Assembly (NCBI GenBank): GCA_024516035.1
Contig: CM044961.1
Span: 18,295,374 to 18,359,373 of the forward strand
Source of the DNA: Bactericera cockerelli
Lineage: Eukaryota; Arthropoda; Insecta; Hemiptera; Triozidae
Reading direction: 5' to 3'
DNA length: 64,000 bases
This document shows, one piece after another, positions 11,219 through 21,290 of this stretch (position 1 is the stretch's first letter; each line of letters begins with the position of its first letter). The notes below the pieces were generated by a model. That model searched no databases and was not told the DNA's origin. It worked only from the letters and a program-made list of their open reading frames with translations. Made by a program: the position numbers and the translations under genes.

Positions 11219-12651
11219 CAATGCAACCAAAAACAGAATGGTAACCCTCCCGAGTAAAAATCAAAAGAAAGTAATCATTTTATTTTTACAAGGTATCAAT
11301 GTATTTATAATGAATTAACAAATAGATTTTTACTTTCATTATAAAAATAAACGAAATATTAACAAAGGTTATATTCTAATACAAAACTTACATATTATAG
11401 GTTATATATAGATAGACCATTTTATGATTTTTCCCTTTATTTACAAATGAAAAATAATAATTGGAAAAGATGCAAAGATATGACAAAGGATAAGTACCGA
11501 CCTGATTAAATTTATGGAAATGCCTTTTCCTACGGCCTATTTGAAACAGAAGATTTTGAAATAAACTTGGTAAGTATTGACAATGGTTTAAAGTTTTGCA
11601 TATATGTATGTAATACACAAAAATGTTGTTCATTTGATTCTACTCTGCCAATATAAATATAGAGGAAGAACTCTAAACCAAAGATAACTCCTTATAATTC
11701 GAAGTTCTTGGAATGCAATTCTGCTTACTGCATAAAAAAAAGTTAGTACATTTCCAGATATATATATAGAAAACCTAAGGTTACATTCATTAACTCAATA
11801 TTTTCTGGAGCATCAGTTTTGACAAAAAAATAAAAGTATAGGTTATAAAACATACTCGTATGGTAAAATATAAACAACATATATATATACATAAGTGTTA
11901 GTTTTTCTTTAAAAATAGAAAAAAAATTGATGGTTATTTGGCTAGATGATTGCAGCAAAAAATAAAACTGTTATGACTGGTGAAAACTCAAAGGTGGAGA
12001 AAAATACTTAAAAATAATGCTCAATTCCTTTAAAAAAGAATAAATTTAAAGGGCCTCTTTTGTTATTTTAAAATGACACAAAGTCATTTTTGACTTTGTT
12101 ATTCAGCAAGAAAAAGACAGGTCTTGAATATTTCATAGTAGACAAAAGTTATGTGTTTTTTAAAATAAAATACATGTTTATGACGCTGGTATGTTCAAAG
12201 GCCTCATTGGGACTTCTGTTTTACAAAATAAGAAACATATGACGCTAATATGTTGAAATTGTTTTGGGATTTCTGTTAGATTAAATAAAATAAATATGAC
12301 AATAATACATTCACTGTCCAATGGCTTTATTGGGACTTACACCTAGCCAAAGTAAAAAAAGACAAGTATATCTGAACTTTGAAAAGTCATATTAATCTTG
12401 TAAAATCATGTGATTCAGCTCACAGAGAGGAATACTGCCGATTAATTAATTTTGAATCCGTGTGCTTTTTTTTGTTGGGTGAAAATCAAACTCAGGTAAC
12501 ACCGTAAAGTGAATAAAATCAATATTGCTCTCAGCGAACAAAGACCCCACCTGAAATATTACATATCACAATTAGAGAATATTATAAGCGACCGACATTG
12601 ACCAGACAAAATACTGTCCAGTACATTGATAGATAAGTACACAGAGATTAT
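11219..12651. other. gene-free AT-rich stretch
   Basis: Only short AT-rich open frames were seen. Around 12180-12340 there is a loose internal repetition (ATGACGCT.. ..ATGTT..GGCCT.ATTGGGACTT at about 12180 and 12310), perhaps a decayed tandem duplication. No element was identified. Confidence 0.4.
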
Positions 12652-12945
12652 TATTTTTTTTTATTATTATTTTTTTTTTTTTTCGAAGCAATAAAACAGG
12701 AGCTACTATGGACGCCTTTGATCTCTATTGTATCCTGTCCATGCCATAGTATGCCTCCCCTCTGATAGGAGAGAAGTGTCACAATAATTCCTATTTAGTT
12801 GCTAGGTCAACACGAGCGTAACGGAAGGTATTCCTTGAAAACTGTAACCAAATTTTGAAAAAAAGAAAATATGTGGGCACAGGATTTCAAACCCGGGATC
12901 TTCCGCATGGCAAGTGCGTATCTTACAACTGAGCTATTCTTATTT
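12652..12945 (-). mobile_element. SINE family A copy
   Basis: On the minus strand: tRNA-like head with TAGCTCAGTTGTAAGATACG and B box GGTTTGAAATCC, the family A body (CGCTCGTGTTGACCTAGCA, GGGAGGCATACTATGG), and a poly-A tail read as poly-T at 12652-12683. Confidence 0.75.
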
Positions 12946-13251
12946 TGGTGGATAAAGCTCTCTATCTCTCTTTTATTCTTACCTTCCACTTCCAATATAT
13001 TATTATTTTGATGATAACCTCATAACATAAAGTCGTGTGGTGTATATTTAAGCCGATTTTGTCTAGCGGCGTTGCAAGCTCTACTTTTCCTTCAGGATCA
13101 AATGAGATCGAACCCAACTGACTTCGTAACACTTTGCAAAACTTTCCACTTAAAATTCCAGACAAAATGTTAAACAAGAGAATGGAGAGCAAGTGGGAAT
13201 CTAAGCTTACAAATCCCACTCTAGGAGCTACTTGCTTAACCCTGGACTGCA

Positions 13252-13351
13252 NNNNNNNNNNNNNNNNNNNNNNNNNNNNNNNNNNNNNNNNNNNNNNNNN
13301 NNNNNNNNNNNNNNNNNNNNNNNNNNNNNNNNNNNNNNNNNNNNNNNNNNN
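13252..13351. other. assembly gap of 100 N
   Basis: Exactly 100 ambiguous bases, the conventional placeholder for a gap of unknown size. It removes the 5' part of the retrotransposon that follows and possibly more. About 300 bases left of it (12946-13251) are unique-looking and unrecognised. Confidence 0.95.
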
Positions 13352-13465
13352 TTACAACCTTCAGGACCACGGACTGATGACAGAGGTCAGTTCTCCGACA
13401 CTCCCCTCAAAGGTTTTAGACCAGGAAAGGGGAAGAAGGACTGGAAACCCCGTCATCCAAAATAA
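13352..13465 (+). pseudogene. ORF1 (gag-like) C-terminal remnant
   Basis: The frame ending GFRPGKGKKDWKPRHPK runs out of the gap and stops at 13463-13465, four bases before the ORF2 ATG. The basic Lys/Arg-rich tail suits an RNA-binding ORF1 protein of the I group. A second frame is also open here, so the choice rests on composition. The rest of ORF1, where CCHC knuckles would be expected, is inside the N run. Confidence 0.4.
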
Positions 13466-14842
13466 ATAAATGACGAAGCACAACATCGGCTTCGTACAGG
13501 TGAACCTCCATCATTGTAAAGCGGCCTCCGACATACTCAACAAAACGTTCACCTGTACTAAAACACATATAGCTTTCATTCAAGAGCCCTACATATATGG
13601 AGGCCAAATAAGGCGGCTCTCAACAAAAGAGGGAAGAATAGTGTATTGCAAAGATTGTGAAAACCCAAGAGCAGCAGTGCTCATAAAGTCTTCTCTGCAC
13701 TTTTCACCAATTCCTCGTTTCACGCTTCGTGACTTAGTTGCAATAGAGGTTGAGATTCCAACAGCCAGCGGAGTTCAAACAGTTGTTTTTGCATCTGCTT
13801 ACTTTCCTGGGGACCTGGATCAAACACCTCCAGAATCAGTGCAGCAACTAATTCAGCACTGTACTTTGAGAAAGAAGAATCTCATCATTGGCTGCGATGC
13901 AAATGCGCACCACACAGTATGGGGCAGCAGTGACATCAACAAAAGAGGTGAGTCTCTCTATGAATATTTGCTTAATTTTAATTTAGACATTATAAATAGA
14001 GGGAAAGAACCCACCTTTGTGACCCGAACCAGAAAAGAGGTGTTAGATATAACCTTAGCTAGTTCAATCCTGGCCGCAAATATAAAAAATTGGCATGTTT
14101 CCTCTGAACCTTCTCTGTCTGATCATAGACAGATTAGATTCAACCTAGAGATAGAGGGATCCATTGTCGAAGACTAGAGTTCCAAAACTAACAGATTGGA
14201 GGCTATATGAAAGCCTCGTAAAATCCAAGGTTGAAGAACTCAATTCTAATATCGAATCAATAGATGATTTAGAAGACGTCTCTTCAAAACTTAGGGCTGC
14301 TTTGATTTCATCTTATGAAAGCTCATGTCCACTTAAACGGAAAATTGCTACTCGCAAAGTGCCGTGGTGGAACAAAGAGTTAGATAAATTAAAAAAGCTC
14401 TCTCGCAAGCTCTTTAACAGAGCTAAAAAATCAGGTGATTGGGAACCATATAAAGAAGCCCTGACCAAATACAATTCAGAAATTCGGAAATCTAAGCGTA
14501 GGACTTGGAGAAGCTTTTGCGAAGGCATAAATAGTCAGCCTACAACAGCCCGCCTCCAAAAAGTCCTTGCAAAAGACCATTCAAATGGTCTCGGTTTCCT
14601 CCTGAACAAGGATGGCAAATATACAGAAAGTAGTCGGGAAACTTTAGAGTTACTGTTAAGTACTCACTTCCCAGACTCCGTCACTCTACCTGCAAATCAC
14701 GTTTTCGAACTACAGGAAAGGTCTCATTTTATGCAGCCTACCTATAGAACAGAAAACCTTGCAAGCAAAATTTTCTGTATCAATAAGGTCAAATGGGCAG
14801 TTTGCTCATTTAAACCTTATAAATCTCCAGGTGGAGATGGTA

Positions 14843-16135
14843 ACACATGGGTCAATAAGTCGTCGAACTAAATGTGAAAGGAACCTTTTTTTGGAAAAAT
14901 TTTACCTTAGTCATCAACATAGTCTCCATTTAGGGTAATACAATTATTCCAGCGCTTTTCCAATTTTTCGATTCCTATTTTGTAGAAGATTTTGTCTTTT
15001 GCCTCAAAATAGGCTTCAGTGGCGACTATGACCTCATAGTCGGATCGAAATTTTTTTCCCTGGAGCTCTTTTTTCAGGTCTGAGAACAGATGGTAGTCAG
15101 ATGGAGCCAGGTCTGGTGAATAAGGGGGATGTGGAAGCAATTCAAATCGCAAATCCTTCAATTTTGCCATCGTTTTCATTGATTTGTGGATTGGAGCGTT
15201 GTTTTGGTGAAAAAGTGGTTTTTTCCTTGTCATGTGGGGCCTTTTCTGTTTGATAGCGTCATTCCACCGATCCAATAAGGCTATGTAATAGTCACTGTTG
15301 ATCTTCTGACCTTTCGGGAGAAAGTCAATGAGCAAAAGTCCATTTGTGTCCCAAAATATAGAAGCCATAACTTTCCCAGCTGATTCTTGTGTCTTTGGAC
15401 GCTTTGGTCGGGTATCGCCCTCTCCTGTCCATTCGGCTGACGCTCTTTTCGATTCCGGAGTATAGTGGTGTATCCACGTCTCATCCATCGTTATATATCG
15501 GCGGAAAAAATCCTTTCTGTCTCTGTTAAACAGCTCCAAACAATGCTCAGAATCATCAATACGTTGTTCTTTTTGGTCTACTGTCAGTAAACGCGGCACC
15601 CACTTGGATAAAAGCTTCTGCATACCCAATTCTTCATGTAAAATTTTAAGTACAGTACCTTTTGAAATCTGTAGAGTGTCAGCTATCTCTTGTAACTTAA
15701 CTTTGCGATCAGCTCTCACGATTTTCAGCACTTTTTGAGTGTTTTCTGGTGTAGCCACCTCAATAGGACGTCCTGAGCGTTCTTTGTCTTCGGTGGATGT
15801 TCTACCACTTTTAAATTCTCTATACCACCAACAAATTGTTTCTTTTGATGGACAATCATTTGGATAATACTTTATTAACCACTTTTGAGCTTCCACTGTA
15901 TTTTTACCCATCAAAAAACAATGTTTGATCAAGAAGCGAAACTCGTTTTTATCCATATTTTAAAAGTAAACAATAGAAGCTTCACTTAATTTGTAATAAC
16001 TTACAGAAAAATAATTTTCAAGGCACAAAATCTGAACACATGACTGATGACCGTTAGTACTAAAAGTTTTCAAAACAAACAGCGCGCTAGTGGCGCGCTC
16101 TATGACCTAGTTCGACAACTTAATGACCCATGTAG
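14843..16135 (-). mobile_element. full-length mariner element
   Basis: 1293 bp bounded by TA at 14841-14842 and 16136-16137. The TIRs are about 28 bp: the left begins ACACATGGGTCAATAAGTCG, and the right in reverse complement begins CTACATGGGTCATTAAGTTG. Joining the flanks at one TA restores the RT reading frame (GGTATTTTC = GIF), so the insertion is clean. Confidence 0.95.
14907..15956 (-). CDS. mariner transposase, intact frame with a D-to-N catalytic change
   Basis: A 349-codon frame begins at ATG 15956, the usual length for mariner. Residues 1-110 carry the paired helix-turn-helix DNA-binding region (ETICWWYREFKSGRTSTED; LQISKGTVLKILHEELGM). WVPRLL (119-124) corresponds to the WVPHEL linker. 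The catalytic DD34D triad reads D158 in MDETW, N252 in HQNNAP (normally HQDNAP) and D287 in YSPDLAPSDYHLF, with 34 residues between positions 252 and 287. The Asn codon AAC differs from GAC by one transition. Without the second metal-ligand Asp the enzyme should not catalyse excision, although it could still bind TIRs. There are no frameshifts or stops. It lies antisense inside the host retrotransposon. Confidence 0.93.
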   Translation of the reverse strand: MDKNEFRFLIKHCFLMGKNTVEAQKWLIKYYPNDCPSKETICWWYREFKSGRTSTEDKERSGRPIEVATPENTQKVLKIVRADRKVKLQEIADTLQISKGTVLKILHEELGMQKLLSKWVPRLLTVDQKEQRIDDSEHCLELFNRDRKDFFRRYITMDETWIHHYTPESKRASAEWTGEGDTRPKRPKTQESAGKVMASIFWDTNGLLLIDFLPKGQKINSDYYIALLDRWNDAIKQKRPHMTRKKPLFHQNNAPIHKSMKTMAKLKDLRFELLPHPPYSPDLAPSDYHLFSDLKKELQGKKFRSDYEVIVATEAYFEAKDKIFYKIGIEKLEKRWNNCITLNGDYVDD

Positions 16136-18396
16136 TATTTTCCCCGCTCTGATGCATCATTGCATCGATGTGGTCTTTATTCCAAAGGCGGGAAAGCGTC
16201 CTAGTGACCTACCCAAATCTTGGAGACCAATTAGCTTAAGCTCTTTCCTGCTGAAAAGCATGGAAAAAGTACTTGACTTGTACATCAGAAGCTTTTTGTC
16301 CTCAAGACATCCGCTTCATAGATACCAATTTGCCTATCAAAAAGGCAAATCCACAACGACAGCTCTGCATACTCTAGTTCATATACTAGAGAAGACGCTG
16401 GTGGACAAAGAAATAGCTCTAGTAACATTTATCGATATAGAGGGTGCCTTTGATAACACCTCATATGATTCTATACAAAGAGCTGCCATTAACAAAGGTC
16501 TCGAACCTAAAATCGCAAGCTGGATAACATCCATGCTACAAAGCCGTCTCACAACGGCTAGCCTAGGTAAGGAAAAAGTCACTATTAAAGCCACTAGAGG
16601 ATGTCCTCAAGGAGGAGTAATGTCCCCACTTCTGTGGTCTATGGTAGTTGACGATCTCCTTAATCTACTCACTATGGGTACGAAACCATAGGCTACGCAG
16701 ATGATCTAGTAATTATCATCAGAGGCAAACATGAAGAGGTCCTCTCTGACCTCATGCAATCTGCCTTAAATAAAACAATGAGATGGTGTCAAGCTAACGG
16801 GCTTAGTATTAACCCGAGCAAAACAACCATTGTACCGTTTACTAAGAAACTGAAGCTTAATATTAAAGCTCCTACCTTAGGCGGTACAACAATTGAACTT
16901 TCCAAGGACGTCAAATATTTAGGGGTCACCCTAGATCACCGACTGAATTGGAATAAACATCTTGAAAAGATTTCTAAGAAAGCCACAGTGGCAACTTTCA
17001 CATGCCGCAGGCTCTTCGGACGAACTTGGGGTCTCAAGCCACATATGATCCATTGGTCTTATTTGGCAATCATCAGACCTATGGTCACCTATGCCTCATT
17101 GGTTTGGTGGCCAAAAACAAAAGAAAAGACGGCCCAAACCGTGATCCAAAAGATTCAACGGCTAGCCTGTCTTGGTATCACCGGTGCTATGAGCACCTGT
17201 CCTACTGCAGCCATGGAGGCTATGCTTGACATCATCCCTCTTTATCTTCATATAAAAAAGGATGCAATGGTCAATGCCCTCAGGCTAAGTATGACAAAAC
17301 AACTAAAGTCAGGTAACCTGGTGGGTCATCTAGGTATTTTAAGCGAAATACCCTGGGATCCAATGACCACATCTTTATCGGATTCAATGCCGATGAGACT
17401 TAACTTTGAACTTCCGTTCAAAGTAAATATCCCAAATCGTGAAAACTGGGATATTAGAGGTCTTAGTCACCAGAAATCATTAAACTGGTACACAGATGCC
17501 TCAAAACTAAATGGAAAGACTGGAATAGGAGTCTACGGGCCAAACTGTAAGGCCCGAAAAGCTCTAGGAAAATACCCCACCGTTTATCAAGGGGAAGTCT
17601 ATGCCATCTTATTTTGTGCTCAGTTGAACCTTAAAAAAGGTCAAAAGGGTGCTCACATCAATATTATTTCAGACAGCCAAGCAGCTATCAAGGCTCTAAG
17701 CTCCTACTCTTTTGAGTCAAAGCTAACTTGGGAATGTCTGGAAACACTCAAGCTTCTAGCAAAGGATAATCATGTAACTATTACATGGGTTCCTGGCCAC
17801 GAAGGCATTGTAGGCAATGAAAATGCCGACGAACTAGCCAAAAAGGGTACTTCATTACCTTTTATTGGCCCTGAACCATTTTGTGGCGTTTCAAAAAGCC
17901 ACCTCCAAATGGAAATCAGGCAATGGGAGAACCAAATGAAGGTCCATCATTGGACCAACATTGCCGGTCACAGACAGGCGAAAATGTTCATAACTCACTC
18001 GCCTAAAAGAGCAAAAGAAATGCTCTGTCTGAGCAAAGAGGAATTAAGAATCCTTACTGGCTTTCTAACAGGCCATTGTAGCCTCAACTACCATCTCAAC
18101 AAGATGGGTATAGCTCAAGACGCAAAGTGCCGTCTCTGTGAAGAGGCCCCAGAGACAGCAAAACACATTCTCTGTGAATGTGGAGCAGCCTCTCACACCC
18201 GACTGAAACACTTCTCAAGGCTGACTCTAACACCTAAAGAAGTCAATGAAATCAGTCCTAAAAGAATCTTAAGCTATATTAAAAGCTTAGATCTCTTTTA
18301 GAATAACATGGGCATGTCACAAAAGATCTATCTAAGGTCGCAGTGACAAAGAGCTTTCGTAGCCGATAGCCCTACCTTTACCAATACCAATACCAA

Positions 18397-18510
18397 TACT
18401 GTAGGATGGGTAGGCTACAACACAGCCCACAAGCGTCTACAGTAGCTCCTGTTTCATGGCTACGAAATAAAAATGGCTGTGAAACACTCATCTTTTAAAA
18501 AAAGGCAGTT
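18397..18510 (+). mobile_element. SINE family A 3' fragment
   Basis: Begins ACTGTAGGATGGGTAGGCTA directly after the retrotransposon tail and ends CTGTGAAACACTCATCTTTT plus poly-A. This matches the 3' half of the SINE A at 38953-39262. Its 5' half should lie left of the retrotransposon but is hidden by the gap. Confidence 0.75.
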
Positions 18511-18768
18511 TTCTATTACACCTTTTTATAGTGACGCAGGGACCTGAGATTTTCTCTCTACTATTTTCCTTCGACTGTACATTGGAAAAAAATCAAGGCA
18601 AAAAAAGCGATTTCTACCATGTGGTTTTTAGCCTTTATTGAAAATCTATTAATTTATAACAAATAAGTAGAAAACTTTAATATTATTGGGTTTTTAATTT
18701 ATTTTCTATGCATATTAAACTCAAGGAATATCAAGTGCGCTATCCACATAGCCACAGTGACACATATA

Positions 18769-18890
18769 GGGCTGAATTATAAAGAAAGATTAGATTTAAT
18801 CTAAGTGGACACTATTCCTTTACTCGGGAAACTCCTAGTGGAGCGCATGTCGGGCTTATCTTAACTTTAATCCTGTTTCATAGTGTCATA
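18769..18890. mobile_element. TA-target MITE family D, degenerate copy
   Basis: The left end GGGCTGAATTATAAAGAAAG follows TA. The right end has decayed to TTTAATCCTGTTTCATAGTG. The interior resembles the copies at 20113-20253 and 33914-34059. Confidence 0.6.
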
Positions 18891-18976
18891 ATATAAGAAT
18901 ATGATATAGGATTTTGGTCAGAAACGCGTATTATTAGCACCCTAATCGATCAACTAGAAGCATTTAATGGCATTAC

Positions 18977-18999
18977 CTCATAGATTCCAAACGACAGCC
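18977..18999 (-). pseudogene. possible duplicated end of the dicarboxylate-carrier exon
   Basis: The minus strand reads TTTGGAATCTATGAG followed by gtaatg, closely matching the end of the real exon at 19262 (TTCGGAATATATGAG then gtatat; FGIYE plus donor). It is cut off at 19000 by a SINE B. It may be the remnant of a duplicated exon or gene copy, or a chance match over about 19 bases. Confidence 0.35.
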
Positions 19000-19002
19000 T
19001 CA

Positions 19003-19215
19003 AACACGTGAGGCTGGTATTTCCGGCCCTACCCAGGCTGAGTGAGGTTAATGTGGGTAGCTGGTACAATTCCCAGCGAACGGAGGGTAACACCCCCGTC
19101 CTGATCAGGACGTTAAAACCAAATCGAATCCTTATCGTTAGGAAGGGCATCCAGCCATAAAAAACGTGATTTACCCTACCAACCTCAACCATCAGGTTCA
19201 ACAAAGCCGACCCCA
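19003..19215 (+). mobile_element. SINE family B copy
   Basis: Body GTGAGGCTGGTATTTCCGGC, CCAGGCTGAGTGAGGTTAAT, TGGGTAGCTGGTACAATTCC, CCCCCGTCCTGATCAGGACG. The 3' end GGAAGGGCATCCAGCC also occurs (reverse) in 20335-20380. It lies in the carrier intron. Confidence 0.75.
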
Positions 19216-19261
19216 ATAGCAACATAAACTAATGTGGGATAAAGACAAGGGAGATATATAC

Positions 19262-20843
19262 CTCATATATTCCGAACCGGACCGTAGAGTAGGAGAGCTG
19301 CCGACAGAGGGAGGCTGAGATTCCGCTGTACAGAGCCAGGACTCCTTGCTCGCTGAGGATCTTGGATGTGAGTCGAAATATCGATAGCTTTCCTTCCTGT
19401 TGTGTTTGGAGATGTACCTGGAAAAATATCATGTGTTTGGTTCATTTTAAATAATAAATAAAAATAAAAAGTTTATTAAATTGAAGTTAGTCTCATATTA
19501 TAAGAGGAGGATGAGTATTTCTCACATCCACCTTATTACCACATCTAGCGCCAAGGCCTAAAACTGAAATTCTCTCCTGGGGCCAAAATTTTTTTTGATA
19601 ATTTTGTAGTTAGGCTTACTTGGGTTAGTTTTGTGAAAATAGAAACGATTTTTTTTTTATTCTTTACATGATTTTTCCGCAATTTTCTTCGTGTACACCG
19701 GTGATCACGCGCGCCCCTTGCACATTATGGATATGCAAAAAGTCCGGGCCAAGCAAATTTGTAGGTTCTCCTGGGGCCAGACCTATAGTTTCAATGTAAA
19801 TTGTGTGCACTATGCCACATCAGCATAAAGCACTCTGGGTAGCGTGTGGATATGTGATCACGCGGCCCCTGACAGTACTCAATTCGTGTGCACCGGTGTT
19901 CACATGGCGCTAGATGTGTTAATAAATACCTGAGCGTACGATTCGAACCATCAACCTCTAATATTCGAGTACTTCGCGTCGCCAAGATTGAGCTACTAAA
20001 GTTGGTAATAAGTCCTACATTGAAAATGAAACATAGCTAATAACGAAATTCTTACACACTTTTCAATTATTAAATAGATTATGAAAAACGACTTAGAAGT
20101 AGAAGCATTCTAAGGGCTAAATTATAAAATAGGATTAAATTTAAGATAAACCAGAGCCTTCCTCATGTTGAAAATTTAACCAATCACTGCGCACTATAGC
20201 CCCACTTGAGTGGGACTTACCTTGACTTGAATCATGTTTTATAATTCTGTCCTTAGTCTTCTCCCTTACCTACTTGGGGTCGGCATTGTCCAACCTCTTC
20301 TTCATGGTTGAGGTTGATTGGTTCTGGCACTCCTAACTTCACATCCAGCCAGCCCTTACGGCTGGATGACCTTCCTAACACTAACCCTGGCAAGCCCGAG
20401 TCAAAAGTTCCCTCTCACCCAAGGCGTTCAGTTAGATCCTCACCAGGGGCGGCTGATGTTAAGGAGCTGCGGAAATGCAGCACGCCCAGACCCAAAAAAA
20501 AGTGAGAGGATTTTCTCAAGTCCTAGCTCGTACACAATGTAAAAATCATCACACATTTCTAGAATAATTAATGAATAATTATTATAATTGGCATGGTAAA
20601 CAAACTCAAACTCTTTAGATACTGAAAGAATTACTGTAAAAATCCTATTTCAGTCCGGTTTATGTGGCAGCACCCGAAAAAAATTTCCCACCGACCGCGC
20701 CTGATCCTCACCTTCAAGAGATCGAGAGGATGTGTGAAGCAAGCGGCCCCTGCAGAGCCCAGCCCCCCGAAGTACCAGCGGGCCAGTCGCTTGTTCTTGT
20801 CCACCCCATCGACACGCCCATCTCAAACAGGAAGGAGGTCAGT
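19262..20843 (-). CDS. SLC25A10: mitochondrial dicarboxylate carrier, first two coding exons
   Basis: Exon 20712-20843 encodes DKNKRLARWYFGGLGSAGAA then the first carrier signature FTHPLDLLK. Exon 19262-19417 encodes VHLQTQQEGKLSIFRLTSKI and then LALYSGISASLCRQLSYS plus VRFGIYE. The exons join in phase 0 (AAG/gtgagg, ccag/GTA; next donor GAG/gtatat). PxDxxK plus the LYSGxSASLCRQ block is the hallmark of the SLC25A10/Dic carriers, which exchange malate or succinate for phosphate across the inner mitochondrial membrane. Two oddities stand out. The expected start MGVSMG is out of frame by one base at GGGG (20808-20811), and the real frame has an upstream stop and no ATG, so a missing G in the assembly is the simplest explanation. 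The remaining four or so helices are not visible at lower coordinates. It is either a broken gene or separated from its 3' exons by the gap or a misjoin. Confidence 0.8.
19533..19926. mobile_element. MITE with TTATTA ends
   Basis: About 20-bp TIRs: TTATTACCACATCTAGCGCC at the left and its near-complement GGCGCTAGATGTGTTAATAA at the right. There are internal repeats of CTCCTGGGGCCA and GTG(T/C)ACCGGTG. Noncoding, in the carrier intron. Confidence 0.7.
19930..20005 (-). repeat. tRNA-like SINE head remnant
   Basis: The minus strand has an A-box-like TAGCTCAATCTTGGCGACG and a B box GGTTCGAATCG. No body family was recognised. Confidence 0.4.
20113..20253. mobile_element. TA-target MITE family D, copy 3
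   Basis: TIRs AGGGCTAAATTATAAAATAG and its complement ending ATAATTCTGTCCT, with TA on both sides (20111-20112, 20254-20255). Confidence 0.75.
20268..20505. repeat. unassigned repeat with GGGGTCGGC and CATCCAGCC blocks
   Basis: Contains ACTTGGGGTCGGCATTGTCC, also seen at the end of the RTE fragment near 59890, and GGCTGGATGACCTTCCTAAC, the reverse of the SINE B 3' end at 19140-19160. Probably a decayed retroelement 3' region. The two overlapping open frames here show no family motif. Confidence 0.45.
20514..20704 (-). repeat. repeat family G abutting the carrier splice donor
   Basis: Starts on the minus strand at TCAGGCGCGGTCGG only eight bases into the carrier intron and runs to GTACGAGCTAGGACTTGAG. 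A second copy lies at 26430-26594 in the opposite orientation. Both start TC after an A, which would suit a Helitron 5' end, but I could not find a convincing CTRR 3' end. Confidence 0.6.
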
Positions 20844-21039
20844 CTGAAACAAACAAAGAAACGAGAAAATTAAATACTAGATCTTTATTTATTTTGTTTT
20901 GTTCACATGGTATTCAGGTCAACACAAAGTTGGGTGGAAGAGCTCACTCCAGTGAGGATCCTGCCATAAAAAAAGAAAGCCTATAAATAAAAAACAAAGT
21001 TTTCTCCCCCTTGGCGATCTCCAGAGTTCGCTGCATTCC

Positions 21040-21290
21040 CTCACTGGATTGCAGGAGACAATATTTTTTTTCCGGTTTAACGGCGCTTTAACAAGGCGGT
21101 AGGCCTGTCGTTCACGCCGGATCCTCGAGTTATATTTTGGGGAATATGTTGGTGGCTTTGAGGAATGCTATGAGGGAGTCATTTCCCGATTGGTCGTCTA
21201 GCAAGGAGGGTATAGAGGGGAGAGAGACTCGATGAGGCAATCTTTGTGTGAGAAAAATACCCAATGTTTTCCGAGTGTGGAGATTTGGAA
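21040..21290 (-). pseudogene. possible non-LTR retrotransposon 3' fragment
   Basis: The minus strand has a short frame ending DDQSGNDSLIAFLKATNIFP and two more residues before TAA. That resembles the C-terminal tail of R1/I-group polyproteins (FLKATG-like). GAACGACAGGCCTACCGCC and GTTAAAGCGCCGTTAAACCGG follow as a putative 3' UTR. Confidence 0.4.

Larger units (their letters stand above)
13470..18301 (+). pseudogene. ORF2 polyprotein: endonuclease, reverse transcriptase, RNase H
   Basis: The ATG at 13470 opens an AP-like endonuclease with QVNLHH, FIQEPY, CDANAHHTVWGS and the terminal SDHRQI motif. A frameshift near 14165-14177 passes to the frame containing KTRVPKLTDW. The RT fingers break at KSPGGDG (14840) where mariner enters and resume at FPALMHH (16138). 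The RT then shows FIDIEGAFD (motif A) and RGCPQGGVMSPLLW (motif B). A second frameshift near 16677 precedes GYADDLVII (motif C). RNase H follows with YTDAS, QGEVYA, SDSQAA and GNENADELA, its four acidic residues intact. A CCHC knuckle CRLCEEAPETAKHILCEC precedes the stop at 18301. RNase H places it in the I group in the broad sense. It is dead because of the insertion and two frameshifts, yet most motifs are preserved, so inactivation looks recent. Confidence 0.9.
13352..18396 (+). mobile_element. I/LOA/R1-group non-LTR retrotransposon, interrupted by mariner
   Basis: The layout is the C-terminal end of ORF1 (13352-13465), a five-base spacer, ORF2 with AP endonuclease, RT, RNase H and CCHC knuckle (13470-18301), a short 3' UTR and a (TACCAA)n tail. 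A mariner at 14843-16135 sits inside the RT domain. The 5' end is lost in the gap. The element appears inserted into a SINE A, because the 3' part of a SINE A resumes immediately after the tail at 18397. I could not verify a target-site duplication because the left junction is missing. Confidence 0.9.

Noticed and set aside
13134..13465. Open frames running through the N gap as a single protein
   Set aside because: The gap is a 100-N placeholder of unknown length, so continuity of frame across it is meaningless.
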